Part shown: positions 63,569 to 64,000 of the stretch, piece after piece
Layout of the letters: each line of letters starts with the position of its first letter
Position numbering within the stretch: position 1 is the first letter of the stretch
Assembly (NCBI RefSeq): GCF_029603165.1
Contig: NZ_JAQSVC010000002.1
Span: forward strand, 558,001 to 622,000
DNA length: 64,000 nucleotides
Direction of reading: 5' to 3'
Origin: Galbibacter pacificus
GTDB lineage: Bacteria > Bacteroidota > Bacteroidia > Flavobacteriales > Flavobacteriaceae
Made by a program: the position numbers and the translations under genes
Notes under the pieces: generated by a model
Seen by the model: only the letters and a program-made list of their open reading frames with translations
Databases searched by the model: none
What the model was told of the DNA's origin: nothing

Positions 63569-64000
63569 ATGAAAAATTCTGAAAAACTCACCATAAAAAA
63601 CTCACATTTAGAAATAAAAATCACCAAAATAGGGGCTGAAATATGCAACATTAAAGACCAAAACGGACAAGAATACATGTGGCAGGGCGATGCAAGTATT
63701 TGGGGCAGCCATGCGCCGGTACTTTTCCCCATAATTGGTGCCTTAAAAAACGGTTCTTATTTATATGAAGGGGAAAAATACAGTGTTCCAAAACACGGTT
63801 TTATCCGTAATAATGAAAATATGTCGGTAACAGACCATCAAGAAAAGAGCATTACTTTTCAATACAAGTATGATGAGGGAACACTAAAGGATTATCCGTT
63901 TAAATTTGAGTTTAACATTACTTTTTCCCTTGAAGGAAAAGCACTCCGTATACAGCATGAAATTGTAAACCACGGAAATCATGAAATGTTGTTCTCGTTG
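63569..64000 (+). CDS. Aldose 1-epimerase family protein, N-terminal part (cut by window edge)
   Basis: The ATG at 63569 opens a frame that runs off the window (144 codons visible). The sequence MKNSEKLTIKNSHLEIKITKIGAEICNI, then EYMWQGDASIWGSHAPVLFPIIGALKNG and KHGFIRNNE (the catalytic-region His), matches galactose-mutarotase-like proteins of the LacX/YeaD group. These interconvert anomers of sugars or sugar phosphates; the substrate is unknown. It is divergent from the FMN reductase gene. The C-terminal catalytic Glu lies beyond the window. Confidence 0.88.
   Translation, partial: MKNSEKLTIKNSHLEIKITKIGAEICNIKDQNGQEYMWQGDASIWGSHAPVLFPIIGALKNGSYLYEGEKYSVPKHGFIRNNENMSVTDHQEKSITFQYKYDEGTLKDYPFKFEFNITFSLEGKALRIQHEIVNHGNHEMLFSL

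Overview
The window is chromosomal DNA from a member of the Bacteroidota, most likely the family Flavobacteriaceae. The signs are AT-rich intergenic DNA, promoters of the TTTG-N19/20-TAnnTTTG type (clearest before rpsA), almost no Shine-Dalgarno sequences, and family-typical genes: DUF2911, TIGR02757, a BatA-type membrane protein, an N-succinylornithine-type carbamoyltransferase in the arginine cluster, and DUF2007. No rRNA, tRNA, CRISPR array, prophage or intact insertion sequence was seen.

Layout. 1-11.7 kb: the start of pheT, recG, a TIGR02757 gene, an S10 peptidase, a BatA-like protein overlapping a metal-site-less dihydroorotase homologue, and small enzymes, including a glyoxalase-fold gene with no ordinary start codon. 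11.7-21.0 kb, minus strand: gapN and the isoleucine/valine operon ilvD-ilvB-ilvN-ilvC-ilvA. 21.1-28.3 kb: an aldehyde dehydrogenase and a three-gene RND efflux operon. 28.6-38.5 kb: DUF2911, photolyase, rpsA, a repeat-rich 0.9-kb gap, a GH20 hexosaminidase, small unknowns and a NarL-type two-component pair. 38.6-40.9 kb: an AT-rich foreign cassette with a frameshifted PHP/ABC-ATPase gene. 41.0-48.3 kb, minus strand: an acetyltransferase, dsbD-like, tilS, a lipase, a GH43 enzyme and pabB. 48.4-62.0 kb: a long arginine/proline cluster (GNAT, argG, argC, proC, argD, proA, two proB copies, argF', an HTH-DUF4870 regulator, argB, argE-like, argH). 62.1-64 kb: an outer-membrane barrel protein, an FMN reductase and the start of an aldose-1-epimerase-like gene.

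The most striking content is regulatory. Upstream of ilvD, on the minus strand, two complete attenuators lie in tandem. Each has a short open reading frame very rich in Ile/Val/Leu codons, then an intrinsic terminator, with an alternative pairing whose 5' arm overlaps the leader stop codon and whose 3' arm is the 5' arm of the terminator. This is the geometry expected for ribosome-mediated attenuation, present twice in 290 bp. Upstream of the arginine/proline cluster a 39-codon leader ends in an arginine-rich tail (RHVRFPRRRRP), with RNA hairpins at and after its stop codon. The window therefore suggests that this lineage controls amino-acid operons by sensing charged tRNA through leader translation.

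Other points of interest: adjacent short proB paralogues with a strong terminator between them, a 15-copy 8-bp repeat after argF', a membrane-anchored regulator inside the arginine cluster, and several dispersed palindromic repeats.
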